From a virus: a DNA stretch of 31,326 nucleotides. The position numbers were made by a program, and so were the translations under genes. Below, piece after piece: positions 1 through 9,100 of this stretch. How positions within the stretch are numbered: position 1 is the stretch's first letter; each line of letters starts with the position of its first letter. The notes beneath the pieces were generated by a model that did not search any database, had not been told where the DNA came from, and worked only from the letters and a program-made list of their open reading frames with translations. The DNA lies in the IMG/VR virus record IMGVR_UViG_3300032331_002140, positions 1 to 31,326 of that record, one strand, 5' to 3'.

Positions 1-266
1 GTGGGTGCTGATCTTGATGTGAGTGTTGTTCCTGTTTGAGTTCCTGCTGTGGCCAAGGTGTTGACCAGGCTGGCCCATTGTGTTGCTGAGACTGTATTGG
101 ACACCGCAGTTACGTTTGTTATTGCTGTTTGCCCCCAACCTTTGTCTGTAGCGCCAACACCCCAGATATCATTTAAATTAGCACCAGCAGTGCCGCCATT
201 GGCCGTGGGTCCAACAAAACCATTGTAGTCTGCCGCTTGTATTAAACCTGCGCTTGAATATGTCAT
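1..266 (-). CDS. Structural protein, N-terminal part (cut by window edge)
   Basis: Reading leftward from an ATG at 264-266 gives 88 complete codons with no stop before the window edge, starting MTYSSAGLIQAADYNGFVG and continuing with NDIWGVGATDKGWGQ and ATQWASLVNTLATAG. From memory, this opening resembles small virion or tail-fibre-associated proteins found next to fibre genes in T4-like phages of aquatic bacteria; no domain of known function is visible. The start lies 13 bases after the stop of the fibre gene. TAGGAACA at 271-278 acts as ribosome-binding site, four A residues before the ATG. It is the last visible gene of the leftward late operon, so a role in the distal tail or fibre is inferred from position. 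The C-terminus lies outside the window. Confidence 0.75.
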   Translation of the reverse strand, partial: MTYSSAGLIQAADYNGFVGPTANGGTAGANLNDIWGVGATDKGWGQTAITNVTAVSNTVSATQWASLVNTLATAGTQTGTTLTSRSAP

Positions 267-279
267 TTTTTGTTCCTAA

Positions 280-2328
280 TTAGTTCTTGATGGTCACAAT
301 TGCTTCAATTGTACCCGATCCTGGGGTGGCCTTGTCAACTAGACTTCGTCCAATCACATTGAATGATGTAGCCTCACCAGGTTGGGCCGCTCTTGCAATA
401 CCTGCCCCTGCTGAAACCAATCTGTCGCCTTTGTGTACCACCCCTGTTACTTTAACTGGGACACGTCCGGTCATTGCAACTGGAGGATGTGTGTCGTTTT
501 CGCCGGCACCACCATTCATCAAGTATGCCGCTCTAGTACTTATCACACCAAATACGTTTTCGCTTAATTCTGTGAGCGATCGGGTAATTTCTTTAATGCC
601 ACCCAGTTCAACCACTGTACCTGCTTCTAGCACTTCATCTGCGGCAAAGCGTTCTGCAACGTCAGCATAAAGTGCTGTAGTTGCCTGTGCAAATACTTGG
701 TTAAAGTAACCGCTTGAACTTCCAATATTTCCGACTGCGTTTGCATTGGTATTAACAATATTGCCAACTCTGATGGTACCCGTTGATACGTTTAAATTGC
801 CACCGGTTACGTTACCGGTTGCTGAAATCAAGCCACCTGTTAAGATATTGCCACCGGTAATGTTACCGGCCGTAGTAACAGTTGTTGTTGCTGATATCAA
901 TCCACCTGTTAATATATTGCCGCCAGTTACATTGCCACTGGCTGACACAGTAGTGCCATTGGATGTCACAATGTATGCAGTCTGAAAATACCCACTTGGG
1001 CTACCAATATTTCCTACTGCATTTGTGCCACCTTTGGTAATGCTTTGCACATTGGCTACGTTGGCATATACTGTGGTTGTGTCAATTACCACCACGTTGG
1101 CAGTTCCGCCAATGTTGATTGTTGCGCTGCCGCCGGACCCGGTAAACTGTACGTTTGAAGTTCCGTTTTCAATTTTGGCAGCACTGGCTGCCGCGCTGAT
1201 ACCACTTAGTGTGGAACCGTTACCATAGATGTAATTTCCAGTGATGTTGCCAGAAGCACTAACTACGCCTGTAACGTATTCACCAGTTGAAGCAAACACA
1301 GCCACATTTGATGTGCCATTAACACTTACCGTTATGTTGGCGCCTGACGAGGCAATATTTACATTTGATGTGCCGTTGTTGATGTTGGCAACTGATGTAA
1401 TAATACCTGACAAGAAATAACCATTACCGTTGATATAATTACCGGTTACGTTACCGGTTGCTGAAATCAAGCCACCTGTTAAGATATTGCCACCGGTAAT
1501 GTTACCGGTTGTGCTAACTGCGCCGCCTGCTGGGGGGATTACGTTACCAATAAAGTTTGCGCCGGTCACGTTACCCGTTGCTGACACTTGTCCAGCAGTT
1601 AAAATATTGCCGCCAGTGATATTGCCGGTTACATTTCCGTACCCACTGATATTGGCACCGGTAGTAGTAAAGATGGCTCGTGTTGAGCCATTTGTGGTCA
1701 CAACCAAATTGCCGGCGCTAACAAGGTTACCAGCCATGTTGGTGCCGGTGGCATTGCTAAATGTAACGCCTTTGTAGACTGTGGGGAATAGTGACGAGAC
1801 AGGTGCGGCTGCACTGAAGTCAGCGTCGCTACTGAAAATAGCAACTCTCACGCTGTTAGAATACAGTGTAGTAACATAGTGTGGCGTGGCCGAGGTATCG
1901 TTAATTGTTTCTGGGATGGCACCTGTTGTGCCTTGACTGCTGGAATAGGCCGGGCCAACCACAATAAAACTACTACCAGTATAAACTTTAACCTGTTGGT
2001 TTGTGGTATCATACCACAAGTCACCAGTTACGTTTGATGTTGGTTGTGAAGAACTAGCAGTTGAAAACGAGACTGTTTTAAATATTGAACCGTTGTAAAC
2101 TTTTAGTAAACTATTGGTTTTATCCCACCAAATTTGTCCGGTTAATGGTGCGGTTGGGGCGGTGGTGTTTGAAAAGTTTTCCAGCATCTGGATAAAGTTT
2201 TCATCTAAAAATTCACCATAACCAGCATAATTTTTACCCACCAAGGTCACACTACTGGTTTGATTATATGTGCCATCTGATATGGTAGCAAAAACTGTGC
2301 CGTCTGTAAGATTAATTGTATATGCCAT
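280..2328 (-). CDS. Tail-fibre-type structural protein with Gly/Asn-rich repeats
   Basis: 682 aa. Residues 1-60 form a conserved-looking N-terminal module (TLVGKNYAGYGEFLDENF). Two copies of a short WxD-type repeat follow: GQIWWDKTNSLLKVYNGS near 64-81 and GDLWYDTTNQQVKVYTGSS near 102-120. The middle (about 220-540) is built of Gly/Asn/Thr repeats of the type GNITGGNILTGGLISATGN, plus two NAVGNIGSxSGYF units, suggesting a beta-rich trimeric shaft. The C-terminal 140 residues (ADVAERF, VFGVISTRAAYLMN, TGRVPVKVTG, KGDRLVSAG) are a domain I know from the ends of many T4-like cyanophage structural proteins; its function is not clear to me. The likely role is a fibre or receptor-contacting virion protein, inferred from composition and repeats. 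A perfect late-promoter box lies just upstream, so this gene probably has its own late transcript. Confidence 0.8.
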   Translation of the reverse strand: MAYTINLTDGTVFATISDGTYNQTSSVTLVGKNYAGYGEFLDENFIQMLENFSNTTAPTAPLTGQIWWDKTNSLLKVYNGSIFKTVSFSTASSSQPTSNVTGDLWYDTTNQQVKVYTGSSFIVVGPAYSSSQGTTGAIPETINDTSATPHYVTTLYSNSVRVAIFSSDADFSAAAPVSSLFPTVYKGVTFSNATGTNMAGNLVSAGNLVVTTNGSTRAIFTTTGANISGYGNVTGNITGGNILTAGQVSATGNVTGANFIGNVIPPAGGAVSTTGNITGGNILTGGLISATGNVTGNYINGNGYFLSGIITSVANINNGTSNVNIASSGANITVSVNGTSNVAVFASTGEYVTGVVSASGNITGNYIYGNGSTLSGISAAASAAKIENGTSNVQFTGSGGSATINIGGTANVVVIDTTTVYANVANVQSITKGGTNAVGNIGSPSGYFQTAYIVTSNGTTVSASGNVTGGNILTGGLISATTTVTTAGNITGGNILTGGLISATGNVTGGNLNVSTGTIRVGNIVNTNANAVGNIGSSSGYFNQVFAQATTALYADVAERFAADEVLEAGTVVELGGIKEITRSLTELSENVFGVISTRAAYLMNGGAGENDTHPPVAMTGRVPVKVTGVVHKGDRLVSAGAGIARAAQPGEATSFNVIGRSLVDKATPGSGTIEAIVTIKN
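802..869 (-). repeat. Perfect 68-bp direct repeat, copy A (in fibre gene)
   Basis: This 68-base stretch is identical to 1441-1508. It encodes one Gly/Asn-rich unit (GNITGGNILTGGLISATGN). The two copies are offset by 639 bases, exactly 213 codons, so recombination between them would keep the reading frame. A diverged third copy lies near 880-941 and a fourth near 1580-1630. Confidence 0.95.
1441..1508 (-). repeat. Perfect 68-bp direct repeat, copy B (in fibre gene)
   Basis: Identical to 802-869 over all 68 bases, in the same orientation and the same reading frame. Identity at every third codon position suggests recent duplication or ongoing gene conversion, because the other repeat units of the same fibre have diverged. 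Confidence 0.95.
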
Positions 2329-2346
2329 GTCGGTTACCTGTTCCTA

Positions 2347-2354
2347 TATTTATA
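2347..2354 (-). promoter_or_regulatory. Late promoter box TATAAATA (perfect)
   Basis: The minus strand reads TATAAATA here, the exact T4 late-promoter -10 box recognised by RNA polymerase carrying gp55. The TAA inside it is the stop codon of the upstream 201-aa gene. Transcription would start near 2341, giving a leader of about 13 bases (AACAGGTAACCGAC) before the ATG of the fibre gene, with AGG as a short ribosome-binding site. Because gp55 is encoded in the same window, this is functionally plausible. The start site itself is inferred. Confidence 0.75.
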
Positions 2355-2955
2355 CAGCATTGATGTTGCTTAGGGTCTGTATTCTAAGCGTGTAATCGAT
2401 TTGAATCTGTCGATTCAAACTCTTTTGCACCGGGTGAAAGATTACATGCGTGATCAAGCGCAGGTTATCAGCAGACCCGTTCCATGTTTTGAGTCCCAGT
2501 TCATCAAATACGTATTCACCGTTATAATTGGTAGAATTATCAAATGCCTGCTGTTCAGCCGGCTCGCCGTAGTCCAACAAACAAGTCACTAGAATATCAG
2601 TATACGCATTTCCGGTTGTGTGCAACACCGTCATTTTGTTGTTTTCTGGATCTGTATCTGCGGCAGAATTGTCGTCTACCACTTTTTGATAGGTTTGATT
2701 GTAAAGTGATGCACTTTGTCCTGTGGTATTTGGGGGCAAATATGTTATAACGCCCGTAGGATCTACGCTACTGCCACCGTTGCCAAACGCCATTTGATAG
2801 ATATAGCCCAGGTTACGATCTGACAGACTTTGGGCCATTGCTACACTGATATTTTCATAGTGGATAGCGTTATGATCATCATAGAATATTTCACCGCTTG
2901 CGGGGTCATGAATTTTGACATGCCCAGTGATTTTTGCCAGTCCTGGAGTTATCAT
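2350..2955 (-). CDS. Conserved virion-type protein of T4-like aquatic phages (unknown function)
   Basis: 201 aa, opening MITPGLAKITGHVKIHDPAS and containing MAFGNGGSSVDPTG, YLPPNTTGQSASLYNQTY, VFDELGLKTW and THVIFHPVQKSLNRQ. I recognise this pattern from a conserved hypothetical protein encoded among tail genes of T4-like cyanophages; the function is not established to my knowledge. The start ATG overlaps the stop of the 49-aa gene as ATGA, with GGAGGGA just upstream as a strong ribosome-binding site, so the two are probably translationally coupled. The N-terminal GHVKIHDP motif recurs in that small neighbour. No signal peptide or membrane segment is seen. A structural role in the baseplate or tail tip is inferred from location and late-gene context. 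Confidence 0.8.
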   Translation of the reverse strand: MITPGLAKITGHVKIHDPASGEIFYDDHNAIHYENISVAMAQSLSDRNLGYIYQMAFGNGGSSVDPTGVITYLPPNTTGQSASLYNQTYQKVVDDNSAADTDPENNKMTVLHTTGNAYTDILVTCLLDYGEPAEQQAFDNSTNYNGEYVFDELGLKTWNGSADNLRLITHVIFHPVQKSLNRQIQIDYTLRIQTLSNINAV

Positions 2956-3101
2956 GCTCGTCCCTCCACATAAGTTTTTTGAGTTGTTGGATCAAATACT
3001 CTAAAATGCCCTTGCACATTAACGGTACCGGTTTCGTTGGGTTTGCGAGGCTTTTCCTCTTTTTTGGGCTCAACTGTGTAATTTTGCTGTATATTTGACA
3101 T
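2952..3101 (-). CDS. Small 49-aa protein, conserved-looking, tail operon
   Basis: An ATG at 3099-3101 opens a 49-codon frame ending with a TGA that overlaps the next start (ATGA). The N-terminal half is charged and Lys/Pro/Glu-rich (VEPKKEEKPRKPNETG) and probably flexible. The C-terminal half, VNVQGHFRVFDPTTQKTYVE, resembles residues 9-27 of the downstream 201-aa protein, whose core is GHVKIHDP. The gene fills the space between the giant gene and the 201-aa gene, and coupling by overlap supports it being real. The ribosome-binding site is weak (AAGGT about 14 bases upstream). A TAAATA element at 3109-3116 (GGTAAATA on the minus strand) stands too close to the start for a normal leader. Function unknown; possibly an accessory or chaperone-like partner of the 201-aa protein. 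Confidence 0.72.
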   Translation of the reverse strand: MSNIQQNYTVEPKKEEKPRKPNETGTVNVQGHFRVFDPTTQKTYVEGRA

Positions 3102-3120
3102 GGTCTTTTATTTACCTTGT

Positions 3121-6100
3121 TTAAGTGCCACGCAAGAACCTTGCGGCTTGCGTTTCGGTATCTTGTAGTGCAACACCATTGCTGGCTGTGCCATCGCCGG
3201 GTGCGTACCAAGTAACTCCTTGACGCACTAGAATTGTAACTTCAGATCCAGCGGCTGGTGCTATATCAAACTCCACTGCTAATGGATCAAAATCAGTTAT
3301 AAACCAACGATACGTACTGTCAGCAGTAGTATCGCTAACTATGTACTGGCGTATTCCGCCTACATAGACTTCAATTGAGTCGGTTTCGACTGTGGAGTCT
3401 GCAAAGTCAGCAAATTCAATGCTGGGTGCGTAGAATATTGTGGTACTAGCATCACCCATGCTAGAGTCACTTACAATATAATCTTGGAACTGGGTGGGTA
3501 GTAAATTGCCACGACCCATATCGTATACATCAGCACCGGCGCTATGATCAGCCGCTCCAGTGCCTGCTGTGCCACGCATGAGTCCCAAAATAGTGTTTGC
3601 TACAGTATCGCGCTCACGATACATGATACGTTCGCCATCGATTGTAACTATACCAAAAATTCCAGCGGCCAAATCAGGATCGCTTAAGGCCTGTGCATTT
3701 GTCACATAAGCAATATTTGCAGTACTTGACAAATCTTGTGCCAGTGTGGTAGTTGTGGCTTCGGTAATTCTATAAGTGGCTTGTACGCCACGCATGTCTT
3801 GAAATATGCGGAATGCCATTGCTTCTGGTACCACGCTGTTGGTAAATGCTTCAACAACTAAAACGTCGCTGATGCCAATTACCCCGCTGGCCAGTATCAA
3901 GTAATCACCACTTACAGTATAATTCACGCCTTCAAATAGCCTGTAACCGTTTAATGTAACCCAAAGTCTGCTGGCACTGTTTATACTTCTTTCTAGATAA
4001 AAGTCGTTTACGTATATTGTGGTTCCTGCAGAATAGTCAAATGATCCGGGAGCATTATTTGCGGTATCTGGATATGAATAATTAGTTTCATCGTAACCTT
4101 CTGACACAGTCACACTATCTGTTACCGGGCCGTTAAACACCAAAGTCAAAGGCCATAGTTGGGCGGTATCGTTCCAAGTAGTCACTGCAAATAAATCATC
4201 CAAGACCACTGCAGATGATATTTGTAATTGGTTGGCAATAACTCTATATCCGGCCGCAGTGCTTACGGCAATTAAAATTCTTGCACCGCTAGTGGGAGGA
4301 GTTGTAAACACCACCTGGCGGCCTGGGGTATTACTACCAGTCCAGGCAGTCACGCTGTAGTTACCTGTGGTAGGGCCGACACTTTGTGTTTGTAAAATAT
4401 TATCTATCCATACTGTTATGTCTGTAGGAGCATAGATGGTTGATTGGCTGTATCCACCGCGTTGTGGCAATCCAAAACTCACGCTAGAATCGTCACCAAT
4501 CCATTCAATACCTTCCGGTGGCTGTAGTCTTAATCCGTTGCGTGTTACCACAAGGTTAGCAGGGTTGGTACCTTGAACACTGTTGGTCAGATAGATAATT
4601 CGGTTAGTCACAAGATCACTATCAGCCACTTGATATTGCACTTGTGGTGTACTCCATGAGTACACGGTACTTGCTTGTCCTGTTCCTGATCCAATTCCGG
4701 TGGCTGTGAAAGTAATGCCTAGTGTGTTTGACGCGGCACCAATTGAGGTCCAGTTGGTTGAGCCAACTGCGGTAATAGTGTATGACTTGCCAATAACAAA
4801 GTTGCCAGCATCAATTGTACAAGTTCCAAATACCACCATGGCAATACCATCTGTGGCGCCATAGTCAGTTCCAAAATCTACTAGACTTTGTGCGGTTGGC
4901 ACAAATTCAAACCAATACAGCACATTAGCAATGCTCACGCCAACTGGTACATCTTGTAGTGCTCTGTAGTAACTACCGCCATTGTTGACAATATCTAGTT
5001 TGTTGTAAGTGTTTAATATGTTCCAGTTAGTGCTGTCAACATATGGAGTCCAAGTTACGCTGTCAACATTGGTGCCGTTTACAAATACTGCAATGCTGGT
5101 AATTTCTGTTGATCCTACTGGAACCACTACTGTTTCGCCAAGTTCGCTGCCAATGTAGTTGGCACGATACAACTGACTGCCGCCACCCAATTCAAACACA
5201 TTGATCTGGAATTGATCTGCAAGATTTACTGCTGGTGGAGTCATTATCAATGTAACTGTTTGATTTACCCAATCAATAGTATAATTTGTGCCAAGTGCAA
5301 GATCACCGCCGGTGGTAATATTACTAACCAGCACTTGCACTGGATGCTCAGTTATGCCAGCCCAACTATATGCAGTTTCAAGTGTTGGATCATATGTGTA
5401 ACGAACACTGCTCCACTGGAATCCATGTCCATCTCTATTCCAATCTGCGCCCGGGCGTGTGTAAACACGGAAGTCTAGTGTGTCAAATTCTGCGCCATTG
5501 ACCAATTCTTCCGGAGCATGGCCTTCGTAGAGTCCAATAAACTGGCCACCTTCTACGTTGATATCTGTGGGTAATGTTCCTAGTGTAACATCTGTAAATT
5601 CGCTAGAATAGTTAGTATCTACTGCCAACGGATTGTTCAAGAAATAATCACCGTACACTTGTACACCAGGATAGCCAACTCCGTCAATTAATAATGGTAG
5701 TTCAAGACCAGGTTGATTAACCCCAGGCACATAATATCCCATGGTGCGATCAACACCAGTTAGTGTTCTAGCCGGGACCAAGGTCCAATCTTCAAGATTA
5801 AATGTCGGACCTACAATTGGTGCACCTGAAGAATCTGCAGGAGTTGCAATCCATACACGATTTTCATATCGTACCAACATGCCAGACAAGTAAGTTCCAC
5901 TCGGACGCCAAGTTAATATATCACTGAAATATTGGAAACGATCATATTTGATCACAGTGCGGAAACTACGCACAAGATCATTGGTCATTCGAGCATAGGC
6001 ACGAGCCGCAACACCATTGCCGCCATCAAATGTAATTGTAGGTGTTTGGCTGTATCCTGACCCTGAGTTAGTAACATTTACTGCCACCACCCGGCCTAAA

Positions 6101-9100
6101 CTGCTAATTACTGCGGTGGCTTCTGCCGGCGTCAATGCATCGCCAGTGATTATAACCACTGGTGGTTCAGTATACTCTGAACCACCGTCAATAATTTCCA
6201 CACTATCTAACACTAACAAATAGTTACTGTACCACTGATTGTATGGCCATGCAGACCAGACTGGACTAGTTGCTGGCAAATCGCTTTGTTCATTAGTTGT
6301 TGAATTAAATGCTGTGCCATGATCATATGGCAGCAAAATTGGACTTGTAAATTCAGGCACATCAAGCGATGTATTATAATATGCCGGCAAATCAAAGTCA
6401 GTTAAGTCACCAAAGAATTCGTCGAATCCATTGTACTTCAAGTTGAATTCACGAACACTGACATGGTATGGCTTGACCTCTTGAATATAGTCGCTGACAA
6501 ATTCTTGATTATCAACAACATAATTTTGGTAAGGGATCAACTGACGAATTCTATGGTCTACATCAATTAAACTGGTCTTGACCAACCATTCAGGCGCAGA
6601 GAATTCGCTTAATACAAAATTAAACATCAACACCAAGGCTTTGTTACGTTGGATTGCCAAATCATCAATTAGTAATTCTTCGTTGATGGCTTGAATAATT
6701 TTTCTAGTTTCGATCACCGGTTCTTGGTCGAAGTACTGTGCATCAAATACTTCAACGTCAAATCCAAAACGGCCTACTGCATAGTCCCAAAGTTCTACAG
6801 AAAATTCAATAGTTCCGTCTTGCAATGCCACACGATCCCAACCTAGAACGGTTTTTAAATATATTTCAAATTTACCTTGTGCATTAGCAGTGACTTTAAC
6901 ACTACTTCCAACAGTCACCGTGAGGGTGGACAATGCTGAGTAAGTAGATACCTCTGCTACAACTTTAGTGCTGGAATTGTATCCTGGGAGATACCAGTTA
7001 ATATAACTCCAGTAGTCTGGTGTATTGTATCCTTGTACCCGAGTCAATTTCAACACTCTTGTGCCGGGAGCGGTGTCACTTTCGACAACTGTATAAATTG
7101 TCCACAGACCGCGTTGACTGCTGTCAGTGGTCACAAGATATTTGTATCCTAGTGGGATAGAACCGCTTGGGTTGGACCAGAATGGCGTTTGAAATCCTAA
7201 TATTTCTAAGTTGGCCACTTGCAGATTCCAGTTGGTTACTGTAACCCCATTTACAATTTCAGTCTGCGATGGAATTGGTTCATTGCTGTTGAGCAAAGTA
7301 AAACTTCTACTTTCGCTAATAGGGTATTGTGCCAGTACTGCGTTTACACGTTTCAAGTAATTTTTCAGCGCCGCAAAACGATCCACGAACATTGATTGGC
7401 GTGGACGGAATTGTACTCCATAACGTTCTGCAGGACCAAGATTAGGGTCTGGCACTTTGTTACCAAATGTATCTACTCCGCAGAAACTATCCTGTAACTT
7501 ACGGTATAGACCGTCGCTCAAGAATCCATCAGCACGATCTTGTGGAATCAACTCATATTCAACGTGTACATTATCGTTGGTGTATTCGCGGTCGTACTCA
7601 ATACTGATAACAGTATCACTAGCAGAAATATAGTCAGCACTGTTGTATAATGCAATTGTACTGGCATTGATTGGTGCCATGTAAGGAATGCCGCTGGCCT
7701 TGGGATCAGCAATATAAGATGCAACTGTGCTTGCTGGCAATGTTTTGCCCAATTGAGTCGCGGTGACTGTGATACCACGCACCCAAAAATAGTAATAAGT
7801 AGCAAAGGTTCCATCTTGTGAAAGATTTGTATTGATGGTGTAAGATGCTGTGTTTAATGGAATTCCTTCTCCAGCATAAGATGCAGGAGGGGTTGTACTT
7901 TGTACCCATTGATATACGTCAACTTCGCTGCCTGGGAATAATTGTGCCCAACGTCGACTGGCATACACAATCGAATCTTGATTGGGATTAATAAATCTTA
8001 CTGTGCTAATATCCCACCAAATTTCTCCCACATGGTCAGCAAACCATGTGGTGCCTGTGATGTTTGTAGGGCCTGTATTATATGCGGCAGGATCTACTGC
8101 ACCAATGTAATCAATATTGGCACGTGACGCACCTAGTATCTTGCCTTGTAGTGGATTGATAAAGTCCAAGAACTCTGTTCGAGCACTGGTTATTCTATCG
8201 TACAGAAATACACTATTCAACAGTCGAATATCAACTGTGGGTTGTTGTATTTGTACTACAGACCATGCAGGTGAGTCTGAAGGGTTTTCAAACACAAACA
8301 CAGCGCCAAAGTTTGCGTCACTGTCGCCTGAATCATTCTTGGGGGCACCTATCATCAACACTCCGGAGGTGTAGTTCACTGCGGCCCCAAATGTGTCGTA
8401 TGGCCCTATTTGACTATTGTTAACCTGTTGTCCAAATACAAATTTACCAGGGTTGGTTATGGTCAATGAACTGCTGGGCAAATAATCAAATGTGTAAATT
8501 GCACCGCTTTGTACAACTACTGAGAAGAATGTGGTACTACCAGCATCAAATATTGTGGTGCCATCATCAAATACAGTTTCAAGATATATTGTACCTTGTG
8601 GTGCACCAACAACCAAGTTCACCGCTGAATCGTTGATGCTGATAGCACTACCAAATGCCGCGTACTGTACAGGGTACGGACTGATAATTGTTTGAGTCCA
8701 GGCAAAAGTTTCAAATCCCAAGTCAGTAAATGTTGTGCCCACTGTGCCTGGTGCTACCTGTACCTTGTTAAATGGAGCAGATGCCGCAGAATTTTTAACA
8801 CTAATTGTGAGATAACCAGTGGTGCTAACTGTGGCCAATATGTTTGGTACCGTGGTGTTAATTGCACTGGCCAAACTTGTTAATGTTGCGGCAACCGGAA
8901 CTTCAACGTCCTGGTTGTTGATTCTAATTGTGTTGCCAGCAGTGAGTGAGGGATTGGCCACGGTGGCAGTGATAATGCCATAGATACGACTTTGATTTAC
9001 AAAACGCTCAACTACACCACCTTTAAATATTTGTTGACTGCTTTGTGGTTCTCCCACATATAGGCTACAATTGTTGGCGCAGATGTCTACCGCTTGACCA

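Noticed and set aside
802-1640. Repeats in the fibre gene as a possible CRISPR array
   Set aside because: Repeat units are in frame, encode Gly/Asn-rich fibre modules, vary between copies and lack unique spacers of constant length.
287-1777. Pro/Leu-rich plus-strand open frames opposite the fibre gene
   Set aside because: The repeated Gly/Asn codons of the fibre produce repeated Pro/Leu codons on the other strand; the repetition mirrors the fibre repeat and has no independent coding evidence.
2906-3211. 101-codon minus-strand frame overlapping the end of the giant gene
   Set aside because: It overlaps three better supported genes in another frame and shows no recognisable sequence; the 49-codon frame at 2952-3101 with an ATGA overlap explains this gap.
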